From Bacteroidota bacterium (GTDB taxonomy: Bacteria; Bacteroidota; Bacteroidia; Chitinophagales; Chitinophagaceae), in the NCBI GenBank assembly GCA_013289175.1, contig JABDAN010000002.1:1-64000 (forward strand): a stretch of 64,000 nucleotides of DNA. The letters are read 5' to 3'. Below the pieces are notes generated by a model. The model ran no database searches. It was not told where the DNA came from and saw only the letters and a program-made list of their open reading frames with translations. Shown here one piece after another: positions 19,242-27,406 of this stretch. Position numbers and translations under genes: made by a program. Positions within the stretch are counted from its first letter, which is position 1. Every line of letters starts with the position of its first letter.

Positions 19242-19465
19242 TTGGAGGAGTCGATTTTATCATCCAGCCTCGTACATTTTCGGCCAGCGTTTTGGCTGGT
19301 TCATGGAATAAATCGTCCGTGGTCCAAGTGGCGCCCACAAGTGAAATCTTGTAAGGTGAAAGGGCTTCATTGGTCCGGACTGAGGGCCCGCATCTTTTCA
19401 TCTATCTCCATTGCGGTCATTAGGGTCTGAGGGTAAAAGATGTAAATTTGCGTCCAAAGCAGCGC
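19242..19465. other. Intergenic interval with small hairpins, no supported gene
   Basis: About 224 bp. It contains three short stems: CCAGC/GCTGG at 19284-19299, GTGG/CCAC and ACAAG/CTTGT further on. A minus-strand frame (track 19177-19401) reads in a protein-like way but overlaps the bactofilin end and matches nothing I know. Could be a structured RNA or a gene remnant. Confidence 0.3.
19443..19450 (+). promoter_or_regulatory. -7 box (TAAATTTG) for the AtpI-like gene
   Basis: An exact match lies 15 nt before the ATG at 19466. The track's TTG start at 19448 lies inside this box and is therefore unlikely. Confidence 0.55.
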
Positions 19466-19867
19466 ATGCAAAAAGGTATTTTCGGTCGGGCTTATTCTTC
19501 CCTGTTTTACTTATTCCTGGGTCTTTCAGCCGGACTGTTTATCTGCCAGTATTTTTTTACCCCCTCGTCCATCCGTTTCTCCGTCTTGCAATGGGGAAAT
19601 CTATTGCTGTTTCTTATCGGATGGGTGTCGCTGCGCATGAGTTTACAGGCACTCCACCACAAAAATGTGCAGGTATTTCTGCGACTGGTGTATGGGTCGT
19701 TTTTAATGAAATTTTTTGTTCTAGCTATCGCCGCCTGCATTTACATTTTCGTCAACAAAAAGGACATCAATAAACCGGCGCTTTTTGGATGTTTCGGATT
19801 GTATTTTATCTATACCTTCCTGGAAGTGCGAACCGTGATGAAACAGAGTAAAAATACCCATGCCTAA
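19466..19867 (+). CDS. Four-helix membrane protein, AtpI-like
   Basis: A 133-aa product from the ATG at 19466; the track's TTG at 19448 is rejected because it overlaps the promoter. Four membrane segments are visible, beginning YSSLFYLFLGLSAGLFI, with a short charged loop (ALHHKNVQVFLRLVYG) between helices 2 and 3 and FVNKKDINK before the last. The pattern resembles Bacteroidota AtpI-like small proteins, which often lie near bactofilin and F-type ATPase genes. No ATPase subunit follows here, so the assignment is tentative. The stop overlaps the next gene by 8 bp. Confidence 0.6.
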   Translation: MQKGIFGRAYSSLFYLFLGLSAGLFICQYFFTPSSIRFSVLQWGNLLLFLIGWVSLRMSLQALHHKNVQVFLRLVYGSFLMKFFVLAIAACIYIFVNKKDINKPALFGCFGLYFIYTFLEVRTVMKQSKNTHA

Positions 19868-20480
19868 AAGGGAAGCACCGCTCGAATACCTCAATCAATA
19901 TCTGCCCGCAGGAGCTTCGGAAAAACTCCTGGAATATCTCCACCTCTATAAGGTACACCTGACCATCACCCGTACGCGAAAGAGCGTATTGGGAGACTAT
20001 CGTCACGCAACGGGATCTGACCATCACCGCATCAGTGTCAACGGCAACCTCAATAAATATGCATTTCTGATTACCCTCATTCATGAAATTGGTCACCTGA
20101 TCACTTTTCAGCAATACGGCAATCGGGTCAATGCCCATGGCAAAGAATGGAAACTGGCCTACCGGCGGGTCCTGGAAGATTTCATGCGACTGAAGTTGTT
20201 TCCCGTGGACCTGCAGCAAACCCTGCTGAAATCCCTACACGACCTGCCTGCCAGCAGCTGCTCGGATGCAAACCTGACCCGGGTGCTAAAAAACTATGAC
20301 GCACCCGATAAAACGGTGTTGGTGGAAGATCTGCCGGAAGGAAGAATATTCAAGACCTCCGATGGGAGAATCTTTAAAAGAGGAAAACAGATCCGTAAGC
20401 GAATTGAATGTACGGAGCATCGTTCAGGAAAATTGTATCTGTTTAGTCCTGTTTATGAAGTAGAGCCGTTGGGTGGCTGA
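19860..20480 (+). CDS. SprT-like zinc metalloprotease domain protein
   Basis: A 206-aa protein. The zinc-binding HEIGH motif is at residues 75-79 (ITLIHEIGHLITF), and a third ligand is probably in NAHGKEWKLAYR, the usual SprT arrangement (HExxH...HGxxW). The N-terminal part (YLHLYKVHLTITRTRKSVLGDYRH) matches the SprT-like start. The C-terminal 80 residues contain FKTSDGRIFKRGKQIRKRIEC, a strand-rich tail that replaces the zinc ribbon. The Bacteroidota version is common and uncharacterised; eukaryotic SPRTN relatives cut DNA-protein crosslinks. It is coupled to the preceding membrane protein by an 8-bp overlap. Confidence 0.85.
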   Translation: MPKREAPLEYLNQYLPAGASEKLLEYLHLYKVHLTITRTRKSVLGDYRHATGSDHHRISVNGNLNKYAFLITLIHEIGHLITFQQYGNRVNAHGKEWKLAYRRVLEDFMRLKLFPVDLQQTLLKSLHDLPASSCSDANLTRVLKNYDAPDKTVLVEDLPEGRIFKTSDGRIFKRGKQIRKRIECTEHRSGKLYLFSPVYEVEPLGG

Positions 20481-20481
20481 T

Positions 20482-20568
20482 TCAGGAACCGATAACTGCC
20501 ATCAGGCCATAGAGAACAATTACTGTCAGGACAACAATGGCCAAAAATGGTTTGTGGGCGGATTTCAT
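20482..20568 (-). CDS. 28-residue single-pass membrane peptide (too short for the track)
   Basis: The minus strand encodes ATG at 20568 to TGA at 20482. The peptide starts MKSAHKPF, then about 18 hydrophobic residues (LAIVVLTVIVLYGLMAVI), then GS and stop. Basic N-terminus followed by one helix fits an inner-membrane mini-protein with the N-terminus inside. It occupies the otherwise empty gap between the SprT-like gene and ftsE. A 16-bp palindrome lies 28 bp upstream of its start. I do not know its function. Confidence 0.5.
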   Translation of the reverse strand: MKSAHKPFLAIVVLTVIVLYGLMAVIGS

Positions 20569-20596
20569 AGTAGCATTTTTCGTTTTCGTAGATTGG

Positions 20597-20612
20597 ATCT
20601 TAACGTTAAGAT
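20597..20612. repeat. 16-bp perfect palindrome ATCTTAACGTTAAGAT
   Basis: A perfect self-complementary 16-mer between the mini-protein (start 20568, minus) and ftsE (start 20695, plus). It has no loop, so it suits a dimeric DNA-binding protein better than an RNA hairpin. Confidence 0.5.
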
Positions 20613-20660
20613 ATTCTTTTTATTTTTCAGATGCAAGTATTCCGGGGGTCAATTTGTGCA

Positions 20661-20690
20661 TTGCTGATTCGGAACTCCCCTTTAACTTTG
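20661..20690 (+). promoter_or_regulatory. ftsE promoter, TTG-N19-TAACTTTG
   Basis: TTG at 20661-20663 and TAACTTTG at 20683-20690 have ideal 19-bp spacing. The ATG starts at 20695, only 4 nt after the -7 box, so transcription is expected to begin at or next to the A of ATG. Confidence 0.6.
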
Positions 20691-20694
20691 AAAT

Positions 20695-21384
20695 ATGGCC
20701 GAACCAATCGTTGAACTCAGAAATGTAAATATTTACCAGTCCGGAAACCTGATTTTGGGCAATGTCAATATCGTGGTAAACAAAGCAGAATTTGTTTACC
20801 TGGTCGGTAAGACCGGTACCGGAAAGTCCAGTCTGCTCAAGACGATGTATGGTGAACTGACCATGCGGGAAGGCGAGGGGACGGTTGCCGGATTTAACCT
20901 CCGGGAGATGAACTGGAAAAAAGTTCCCTATCTGAGAAGAAACCTGGGTGTTGTCTTTCAGGATTTTCAACTGCTCACGGACCGCAATGTGGTGGACAAC
21001 CTGAAATTTGTACTCAAAGCCACCGGATGGAAGGATGAAAGACTCATGACCGAAAAAATCAATGATGTACTGGATAAAGTAGGATTAAAATCCAAAGGAT
21101 TCAAGATGCCTTTTGAAATGAGTGGCGGAGAACAACAAAGGGTCGACATAGCCCGGGCATTGCTCAATTCTCCCAAACTCATCCTGGCCGATGAGCCTAC
21201 CGGAAACCTGGATCCGGAAACTTCCGATGAAATCATGCAATTGTTGTTTCAGATTTCCCGCGAATACGGTACGACCGTCGTCATGGCCACCCACGATTAT
21301 CGGGTGGTAAACAAATACCCGGCCCGCACCCTGCGCACCGAAAAAGGAAAAGTCCTGGACAACGCTACCATATCTGTTCAATGA
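20695..21384 (+). CDS. ftsE: Cell division ATP-binding protein FtsE
   Basis: The ABC ATPase of the FtsEX complex, which controls peptidoglycan hydrolases at the division site; FtsX, the membrane partner, is not in the window. Walker A GKTGTGKS (residues 38-45), Q-loop FQDFQLL, signature SGGEQQR, Walker [13 protein letters not shown] and the switch His in ATHDYRVV are all present. At 229 aa the length is normal. The start is set by the -7 box only 4 nt upstream. The 3' end overlaps the convergent glycosyltransferase by 20 bp. Confidence 0.88.
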   Translation: MAEPIVELRNVNIYQSGNLILGNVNIVVNKAEFVYLVGKTGTGKSSLLKTMYGELTMREGEGTVAGFNLREMNWKKVPYLRRNLGVVFQDFQLLTDRNVVDNLKFVLKATGWKDERLMTEKINDVLDKVGLKSKGFKMPFEMSGGEQQRVDIARALLNSPKLILADEPTGNLDPETSDEIMQLLFQISREYGTTVVMATHDYRVVNKYPARTLRTEKGKVLDNATISVQ

Positions 21385-22489
21385 GCAGGCTGGCGGTCTG
21401 ATGGTTGTCATACTGGTGGAGCAATTTTTCCCGCCGCAATTGCAAATCCAAAAAAGTAAAGGGACGCTCATATAGATCGGTTATGCGATCCTTGAACTCC
21501 TGGGCTCCAGCTGCCAGATGACAGATTTCCTGAAGACCCGTTCCTTCTACGGCATCTGCATTGACCACACAATGTCTTCCGTTAAAAAGTGCGTTGAGCA
21601 ATTTGAGTTTTATCCCCGTGCAGTTAAAAGAAGGGACCACATGAAGCTGGGCTTTGGAAATGATATCCTGCAATTCTACGTCCGTTGGATCGGGTACCAA
21701 GCAGCAGGTCTTGACACGGTCGACGGCGCGATAAATTTTGGGACCTGGGTTTTTCCCCGCTACCAGAAAGGGAATGGGTAAATCATTGAAGACATTTTCC
21801 AACAACCAGATCACTGCTTTTTCATTCTCGTCCACGGAAAGATTGCCGTGATAAAGGCAGTAACATCCGGTACCCTGGGGCGATTCAATATGCTGGAACG
21901 GCAGGAAGACGGGAATGACGCGGATGTTTTTAGACTGGTAACAAACCGATGCCATTTGGGCGTCAGACTGGGTTACGGTCAGCAGTGGCCAGCTGGAAGC
22001 AATATTCCTTTCATATTTTTTCAATACAGCACTCTCTCTCCAATAGTACAGTTTTTTAAACCAGGAGCCGGTACTTTTAGCCAGTTGTTTGTAGTAGACC
22101 GATTCAACATTGTGCAAGCGGAGCAAAATTTTTCTGGCGGCAAATCGCGGATCCTGCAAAAGGTAGGAGCAGTGCACCCCTTCGAGTAAAATGGGGTATT
22201 CGTCCTGGAGGAGCCGCTCCAAGAGTTCGGGATTGGAGCGGGAACAAACAATATAGGGAAGCTGGTGAGAGAATCCCTTGTGCCCAGTGCGTCGGGGATA
22301 ATAGTGCACCTGTTTGCAATACCGGTTTAAGATGGGTTGTTCATCCCGTCCACTGGTGAAACAATGCAAAAGAATCTGAATGCCTTCTTCGTGCAGGGTT
22401 CGGATTTTATAAAAGAGATCAAAGACACCACCATAATCCGGTGGATAAGGAACATCATGGCAAACGATATGAAGGTTCCGGTCTTCCAT
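21365..22489 (-). CDS. Glycosyltransferase, GT-B/GT4-like
   Basis: A 374-aa glycosyltransferase. The N-terminus IVCHDVPYPPDYGGVFDLF has the glycine-rich acceptor loop of GT-B enzymes (PPxxGG). The C-terminal donor half contains LYHGNLSVDENEKAVIWL and VPSFNCTGIKLKLLNALF, where GT4 proteins bind the nucleotide. The ATG directly follows the TAG of the upstream glycosyltransferase (no gap), so the pair is co-translated. The sugars used are not predictable. Its stop region overlaps the ftsE end. Confidence 0.8.
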   Translation of the reverse strand: MEDRNLHIVCHDVPYPPDYGGVFDLFYKIRTLHEEGIQILLHCFTSGRDEQPILNRYCKQVHYYPRRTGHKGFSHQLPYIVCSRSNPELLERLLQDEYPILLEGVHCSYLLQDPRFAARKILLRLHNVESVYYKQLAKSTGSWFKKLYYWRESAVLKKYERNIASSWPLLTVTQSDAQMASVCYQSKNIRVIPVFLPFQHIESPQGTGCYCLYHGNLSVDENEKAVIWLLENVFNDLPIPFLVAGKNPGPKIYRAVDRVKTCCLVPDPTDVELQDIISKAQLHVVPSFNCTGIKLKLLNALFNGRHCVVNADAVEGTGLQEICHLAAGAQEFKDRITDLYERPFTFLDLQLRREKLLHQYDNHQTASLLIEQIW

Positions 22490-23680
22490 CTAATGATTAA
22501 CTGATTCCTTTTCCACTTGTTTAAAAATATCAACAACTATTTTACTTTCATTTTCCCAATTGAGTTCTTCGCGCACCTTGCAGGTGTTGCGTTTCCAGCG
22601 GCTCAGGGTCTCGCGATCCTCAAAGATCTCTATTATTCTCTGGGCAATATGTTCGGGTTGATGGTGATCAATAAAACCACCCACATCGTAGTGTTTGATG
22701 ATTTTTTCCTGTTCCGGCAATCGACTGGCCAGTACCGGTACACCCGCATGCAGATATTCGAATAATTTATTGGTAAGGCTGTATTTATGGTTTAAAACAG
22801 AAGACTTTTCTATGGAAAGTCCGAGATGTCCCATTTCCGTGAAATGTCTTAATACCTCAAAGGGAACTTTCGGTACCAGGGTGATTTTCTCAGAGAGCTG
22901 ATTGTCGATCACCATTCTTTCAATTTTATGCCAAATATCTCCTCCTCCGATGATCAAAAGATGGAATCGGGAAACGTCCAGGAAAAGCATGCTGAAAACA
23001 AGTTCTTCCACACCCCGGGATTCGTTGATGCCGGCACTTTGAAAAATGAGCAGGTTTTTATTGACCGGTATCTGAGCATCTTTTGCATCAATCCATTCCA
23101 CTTCCTGCGGGGAAAGATGGGGCTTTGCCGGATTTTTAAGGGGAAGATTGCGTACGACCAATAGCTTTTTTTGGTAGATCCGGCGGTAGAGGTTCTGTAT
23201 GGAGTCCGATACCGTATACATGAATTTCAGTTTTGAAAACACCCTTCGTTCAATGAATTTCCATACCGATCGCCGGAAAGGTTTCTGATCCATTCCCGCC
23301 GTCCCCAAAAAATATTCATGGCTGTCGTAAACGATGGGTTTATTCTTGATTCTGGCAGCGAGCATCGTAGCCGGCATGACGTCTAAATCGTTACCCAGGA
23401 AGATATCGGCTTTTTTACCGATGAGCTTGAAAAAGAGCCTGATATTAAATTCCAGGTAAAAAAAGGCGGTTCTGCCAATCCAAACTCTTAACCTATCGGT
23501 CTGATAATCACGGTCTTTTAGAGATTGACTCGATTTTTTCCTTGTACCGATCAACAGAACCCGGAAACCGGCATCATGGAGGCTTTGACAAACTTTGTGC
23601 ACCCGGTGGTCCGTCATCAGGTCAGAAATCACTGTAACGATAATCAGCTTTCGTTCAAGTGGATACAGGTAGGATTTCAT
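22490..23680 (-). CDS. Glycosyltransferase family 4-like protein
   Basis: A 396-aa GT-B protein. N-terminal VISDLMTDHRVHKVCQSLHDAG is typical of a Bacteroidota GT4 subgroup (DxRVxKxAxxL). IVYDSHEYFLG marks the acceptor side. The donor side has LLIFQSAGINESRGVEEL, LGLSIEKSS and a late KLFEYLHAGVPVLAS, the position of the EX7E-like Glu. It is the first gene of a two-gene unit with the abutting glycosyltransferase. The role is probably in surface glycans, related to the locus at the left edge of the window only by class. Confidence 0.85.
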   Translation of the reverse strand: MKSYLYPLERKLIIVTVISDLMTDHRVHKVCQSLHDAGFRVLLIGTRKKSSQSLKDRDYQTDRLRVWIGRTAFFYLEFNIRLFFKLIGKKADIFLGNDLDVMPATMLAARIKNKPIVYDSHEYFLGTAGMDQKPFRRSVWKFIERRVFSKLKFMYTVSDSIQNLYRRIYQKKLLVVRNLPLKNPAKPHLSPQEVEWIDAKDAQIPVNKNLLIFQSAGINESRGVEELVFSMLFLDVSRFHLLIIGGGDIWHKIERMVIDNQLSEKITLVPKVPFEVLRHFTEMGHLGLSIEKSSVLNHKYSLTNKLFEYLHAGVPVLASRLPEQEKIIKHYDVGGFIDHHQPEHIAQRIIEIFEDRETLSRWKRNTCKVREELNWENESKIVVDIFKQVEKESVNH

Positions 23681-23747
23681 AATCGTTAAATGCTTACCCT
23701 AATCGAGGGATTTTCAGTGAAAACGTCATAATTAGCAAATAATTCTC

Positions 23748-23755
23748 TACCTTCG
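23748..23755 (+). promoter_or_regulatory. -7 box (TACCTTCG) for rpsO
   Basis: TAnnTTCG, one base from consensus, lies 47 nt before the rpsO ATG. No clear -33. Confidence 0.4.
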
Positions 23756-23802
23756 CGACCGAAATTAGCAGAATATTATCTGGATGCCTTAAAAAAATTG
23801 AG

Positions 23803-24075
23803 ATGCCTTATTTGACAAAAGACAAAACAGCAGAATTCTTCACAAAGTTCGGAACCAGTACTACAAATACGGGATCCATCGAAGCGCAGATCGCCTTACT
23901 GACTGAACGTATCAACCGGATTTCCGAACATCTTCAGGAAAATAAAAAGGATTTCTCTACCCATCGGGGACTGATGCAGCTCGTGGGAAAAAGAAAAAGA
24001 CTATTGACCTACCTGAGCAACAACGACCTGCAAAACTACCGCCAGTTGATCGAGAAGATCGGTCTCAGAAAATAA
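23803..24075 (+). CDS. rpsO: 30S ribosomal protein S15
   Basis: A 90-aa primary 16S rRNA-binding protein of the small-subunit platform. Family features in order: FGTSTTNTGSIEAQIALLTERI, the DFSTHRGL loop and LVGKRKRLLTYLSNND. The length is exact for the family. It is followed by a strong terminator, then pnp, the common bacterial rpsO-pnp order. Confidence 0.98.
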   Translation: MPYLTKDKTAEFFTKFGTSTTNTGSIEAQIALLTERINRISEHLQENKKDFSTHRGLMQLVGKRKRLLTYLSNNDLQNYRQLIEKIGLRK

Positions 24076-24079
24076 ATTG

Positions 24080-24112
24080 GATTCCCAACCAACTAGTTGG
24101 GAATCGTTTTTT
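24080..24112 (+). terminator. Rho-independent terminator after rpsO
   Basis: GATTCCCAAC-CAACTA-GTTGGGAATC is a perfect 10-bp stem with a 6-nt loop, followed by G and six T. It separates rpsO from pnp. Confidence 0.92.
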
Positions 24113-24199
24113 CAGCTTGTAGCACCCATTATCGTCACTTAACTGTTTCAGGACTTCTCCTGCTCACTGTTCGGACCGATTTATATCAAACGATTCAAT

Positions 24200-26359
24200 A
24201 TGTTATCACAGCCATTCAGTGTAACCTTTACCACCGGAGAGGGTACACCCATTACTATAGAAACCGGTAAACTGGCCCGGCAGGCAGACGGTGCCGTTAC
24301 CCTGCGTCAGGGTAATTGTATCATTCTTGCAACGGTCGTTGCCAACAAGGAACCCCGGGAAGGACAGGAGTTTTTCCCTCTCTCGGTCGATTACCAAGAG
24401 AAATTTGCTTCGGCCGGCAGAATACCCGGTTCTTTCTTCAAGAGAGAATCGCGCCTCAATGACTACGAAGTGCTGACCAGCCGGCTCATTGACCGGGCCC
24501 TGCGCCCCTTGTTTCCGGAGGACTATTTTTGCGATGTACAGGTGCTCGTCACCCTGGTATCCAGCGATTCTGAAATCATGCCCGATGCCCTAGCGGGTCT
24601 GGCCGCATCGGCTGCCCTGACCATATCGGATATCCCCATCAAAGAACCCATCAGCGAAGTGAGGGTAGCCAAAGTGGACGGAAAATTTACGGTTAACCCC
24701 ACCCGCTCAGAACTGGAAAGATCCGATTTTGAATTCCTGATCGCCGCCACAGATAAAAACCTGATGATGGTGGAAGGGGAAGCCAATGAATGCAGTGAAG
24801 AGGATCTGATTCAGGCACTCCAGGCGGCCCATGACGCCATCCGCGTGCAGATCAAAGGACAACTAGACCTGCGTGAAAAAGTAGGAGCGAAGGAAAAAAG
24901 AGAATACAAGAAACCTGAAACAAACGAAGAGCTGAACCTCAAGGTTCAGGCTTTCACCAAAGATAAAATTTACCAGATCTCCAAGGCCGGTAGCAGCAAA
25001 CACAAAAGAAGTGAAGCTTTCGATGCCGTGAAGAAAGAACTGATCGAAAGCCTGGGTCCCGATGTAACGGATGCCGACAAAAAACTGGCTAAAAAATATT
25101 ATGCGGATCTTCAGTGGGAAGTCGTGCGCAATATGATTGTCGATGAAAGGATACGTCTTGATGGACGCAAACTCGATGAAGTGCGTCCCCTGGCCATGGA
25201 AACCGACCCCCTGCCAACCCCCCATGGATCTGCCTTATTTACCAGAGGAGAAACCCAATCGCTGACTACCGTTACGCTGGGTACACCTTTGGATGAACTT
25301 TTGGTAGAAAGCGCTGCCAAATCCGACTATACTAAATTTATTTTGCACTATAACTTCCCTCCGTTTTCTACCGGGGAAGTAAAAATGATGCGGGCGCCCG
25401 CGCGCCGGGAAGTAGGACATGGCAACCTGGCCATGCGTTCCCTGAAAAAAATGATGCCGGGCAACGACTATCCTTATACGGTTCGCGTGGTTAGTGATGT
25501 GTTGGAATCCAACGGATCCTCCTCCATGGCGACGGTATGTGCCGGTTCATTGGCACTCATGGATGCCGGCGTTCCCTTTGCAAAACACGTGAGCGGTGTT
25601 GCGATGGGACTAATTTCCAGGGTTTCTGATAACAAATATGCCGTACTGACCGATATTTTGGGAGATGAAGATCACCTGGGTGATATGGATTTTAAAGTAA
25701 CCGGAACCCGGGACGGCATTTGCGGAGTACAAATGGATATCAAAGTCGATGGTCTGAGTATGGCCACCATGCGCGAAGCACTGGAGCAGGCCCGAAAAGG
25801 CAGACTGCAGATTTTGGATGCGATGTACGAATGCATTCCTGTCGCCAGGGAAGAAGTGAAACCCCATGCGCCCAGAATGGAGAAATTATTTATTGACAAA
25901 GAATTTATTGGTGCTGTGATCGGACCCGGCGGTAAGATCATTCAGGAAATTCAAAGAGAAACCGGCGCTACCATCAATCTGGAAGAAGTAGGCAATCAAG
26001 GTGAGGTGAGTATCTTCAGCCCATCCAAGGAAGGCCTGGATAAGGCGGTAGCCTGGATCAAGGGAATCGTGGCCGTTCCGGAAGTCGGATCAGTATACGA
26101 AGCCAAGGTAAAATCGGTAATGCCCTATGGTGCCTTTGTAGAATTCCTACCAGGCAAACAAGGGTTGCTTCACATCAGCGAAGTAAGCTGGAAGCGACTG
26201 GAAAGCATGGACGGGGTATTGAATGAAAACGACATGGTCAAAGTGAAACTGATTGGCGTAGACAGCAAAACGGGTAAATTCAAGCTCAGCCGCAAAGTGC
26301 TGATGCCAAAACCGGAAGGCCGTCCCCAGGAACAGCATCACCAGGAACCCAAAGCATAA
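24200..26359 (+). CDS. pnp: Polyribonucleotide nucleotidyltransferase
   Basis: Phosphorolytic 3'-5' exoribonuclease of the RNA degradation machinery, 719 aa. The first RNase PH domain (residues about 15-230) has FFPLSVDYQEKFASAGRIPG; the second has the catalytic stretch EILGDEDHLGDMDFKVTGT-like sequence at 488-505. KH domain: IGAVIGPGGKIIQEIQ. S1 domain: YEAKVKSVMPYGAFVEFLPG. The C-terminal tail is short and His- and Gln-rich (QEQHHQEPKA). It sits 124 bp after rpsO beyond a strong terminator, so it needs its own promoter or read-through. Confidence 0.98.
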   Translation: MLSQPFSVTFTTGEGTPITIETGKLARQADGAVTLRQGNCIILATVVANKEPREGQEFFPLSVDYQEKFASAGRIPGSFFKRESRLNDYEVLTSRLIDRALRPLFPEDYFCDVQVLVTLVSSDSEIMPDALAGLAASAALTISDIPIKEPISEVRVAKVDGKFTVNPTRSELERSDFEFLIAATDKNLMMVEGEANECSEEDLIQALQAAHDAIRVQIKGQLDLREKVGAKEKREYKKPETNEELNLKVQAFTKDKIYQISKAGSSKHKRSEAFDAVKKELIESLGPDVTDADKKLAKKYYADLQWEVVRNMIVDERIRLDGRKLDEVRPLAMETDPLPTPHGSALFTRGETQSLTTVTLGTPLDELLVESAAKSDYTKFILHYNFPPFSTGEVKMMRAPARREVGHGNLAMRSLKKMMPGNDYPYTVRVVSDVLESNGSSSMATVCAGSLALMDAGVPFAKHVSGVAMGLISRVSDNKYAVLTDILGDEDHLGDMDFKVTGTRDGICGVQMDIKVDGLSMATMREALEQARKGRLQILDAMYECIPVAREEVKPHAPRMEKLFIDKEFIGAVIGPGGKIIQEIQRETGATINLEEVGNQGEVSIFSPSKEGLDKAVAWIKGIVAVPEVGSVYEAKVKSVMPYGAFVEFLPGKQGLLHISEVSWKRLESMDGVLNENDMVKVKLIGVDSKTGKFKLSRKVLMPKPEGRPQEQHHQEPKA

Positions 26360-26389
26360 AGCGGAAAATCAAACGCATTTTCTGGTCCA

Positions 26390-26421
26390 AAAAAAGAGCA
26401 CTTTACGGGTGCTCTTTTTTT
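26390..26421 (+). terminator. Rho-independent terminator after pnp
   Basis: Six A, GAGCAC-TTTACGG-GTGCTC, seven T. The A and T tracts extend the stem and make it partly bidirectional. The track's prmA start lies inside it, which rules that start out. Confidence 0.9.
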
Positions 26422-26445
26422 ATGGGGCCTCCCAGAGAAAAAAAT

Positions 26446-26475
26446 TTTGTTCACCATTTTTCCAAACTAGCTTTG
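26446..26475 (+). promoter_or_regulatory. prmA promoter, TTTG-N18-TAGCTTTG
   Basis: TTTG at 26446-26449 and TAGCTTTG at 26468-26475, 20 nt before the ATG at 26496. Both elements match the Bacteroidota consensus. Confidence 0.65.
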
Positions 26476-26495
26476 GATCACAAGCGTCCCCACGC

Positions 26496-27362
26496 ATGAA
26501 CCGGTATATCCAAATTACAGTAGAGACCATCAGCCCCGACGAGTCCGATATACTCGTGGCCCAACTCAGCCGGGTGGGATTTGAAGGATTTGAAGAAGAG
26601 CCCCATAAACTGCACGCCTTTATTCCCGAATCCCTTTACGATGTTACGCAGGTTGAAAAAATCATTGCGGCAACAAAAGGGGTCGCCGATCCCTTTCATA
26701 CCCTTTTTCACATCAACTATATCGAACCCAGAAACTGGAATGAAGAGTGGGAGAAAGATTTTGAACCCGTCCGGGTGGATGATTTTTGTATGATCCGGGC
26801 TCATTTTCACCCACCGGTTCCCGGTGTGAAATATGATCTGGTGATTACGCCGAAAATGAGTTTTGGAACCGGTCACCACGCGACCACTTTTATGATGATT
26901 GAAGCGATGAGCCATCTGGGTATTGAACATCACTCGGTGTTGGATTTTGGAACCGGTACCGGAGTACTGGCGATCCTGGCTTGCAAAATGGGCGCAAGCC
27001 GGGTTGTTGCCATCGATTCCGATGAGTGGAGTATTGAAAATGCCCTGGAAAACGCAGAACTCAACGACTGTCGCACCATTCATATCGAACAGAAGGACAA
27101 TTTAGATGGCTTGGGTGTTTTTGACTTTATCCTGGCCAATATCAACCGGCGGGTTATATTGGAAAACATGGAATTTCTGCGACAACATTTGACCCAATCC
27201 GGCGTTTTTATAGGTAGCGGAATACTGGAATCTGACGAAGAAAAGATCAACCAGCAAGCCTTGAAAGCGGGTCTTTTTATGGAGCGATTGATGACAAAAG
27301 ACAACTGGATAAGTTTCAGTTTGAAAATTCAACAACCGTTGCATGAAATCCCGTCCGTTTAA
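26496..27362 (+). CDS. prmA: Ribosomal protein L11 methyltransferase
   Basis: SAM-dependent methyltransferase that modifies ribosomal protein L11, 288 aa from ATG 26496. The track's start at 26409 lies in the pnp terminator and upstream of the promoter, so I reject it. The N-terminal substrate-recognition domain starts MNRYIQITVETISPDESD and has NWNEEWEKDFEPVRVDDF. The catalytic domain contains ITPKMSFGTGHHATT, the PrmA hallmark, then SAM motif I VLDFGTGTGVLAILA and the NPPY-equivalent ILANINRR. Confidence 0.93.
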   Translation: MNRYIQITVETISPDESDILVAQLSRVGFEGFEEEPHKLHAFIPESLYDVTQVEKIIAATKGVADPFHTLFHINYIEPRNWNEEWEKDFEPVRVDDFCMIRAHFHPPVPGVKYDLVITPKMSFGTGHHATTFMMIEAMSHLGIEHHSVLDFGTGTGVLAILACKMGASRVVAIDSDEWSIENALENAELNDCRTIHIEQKDNLDGLGVFDFILANINRRVILENMEFLRQHLTQSGVFIGSGILESDEEKINQQALKAGLFMERLMTKDNWISFSLKIQQPLHEIPSV

Positions 27363-27376
27363 TGCTTTTTTTTAAG

Positions 27377-27384
27377 TAATTTTG
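27377..27384 (+). promoter_or_regulatory. -7 box (TAATTTTG) for plsY
   Basis: An exact TAnnTTTG lies 22 nt before the plsY ATG. Confidence 0.45.
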
Positions 27385-27406
27385 AAATCCAAGTATTCGG
27401 CCGTCC

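Noticed and set aside
19177-19401. Minus-strand 74-aa ORF after bactofilin
   Set aside because: Reads like protein but overlaps the bactofilin end and has no family match; kept only as a remark.
20473-20667. Plus-strand 64-aa ORF from GTG
   Set aside because: It overlaps the palindrome and the mini-protein, has no hydrophobic or conserved pattern, and starts inside the SprT-like stop.
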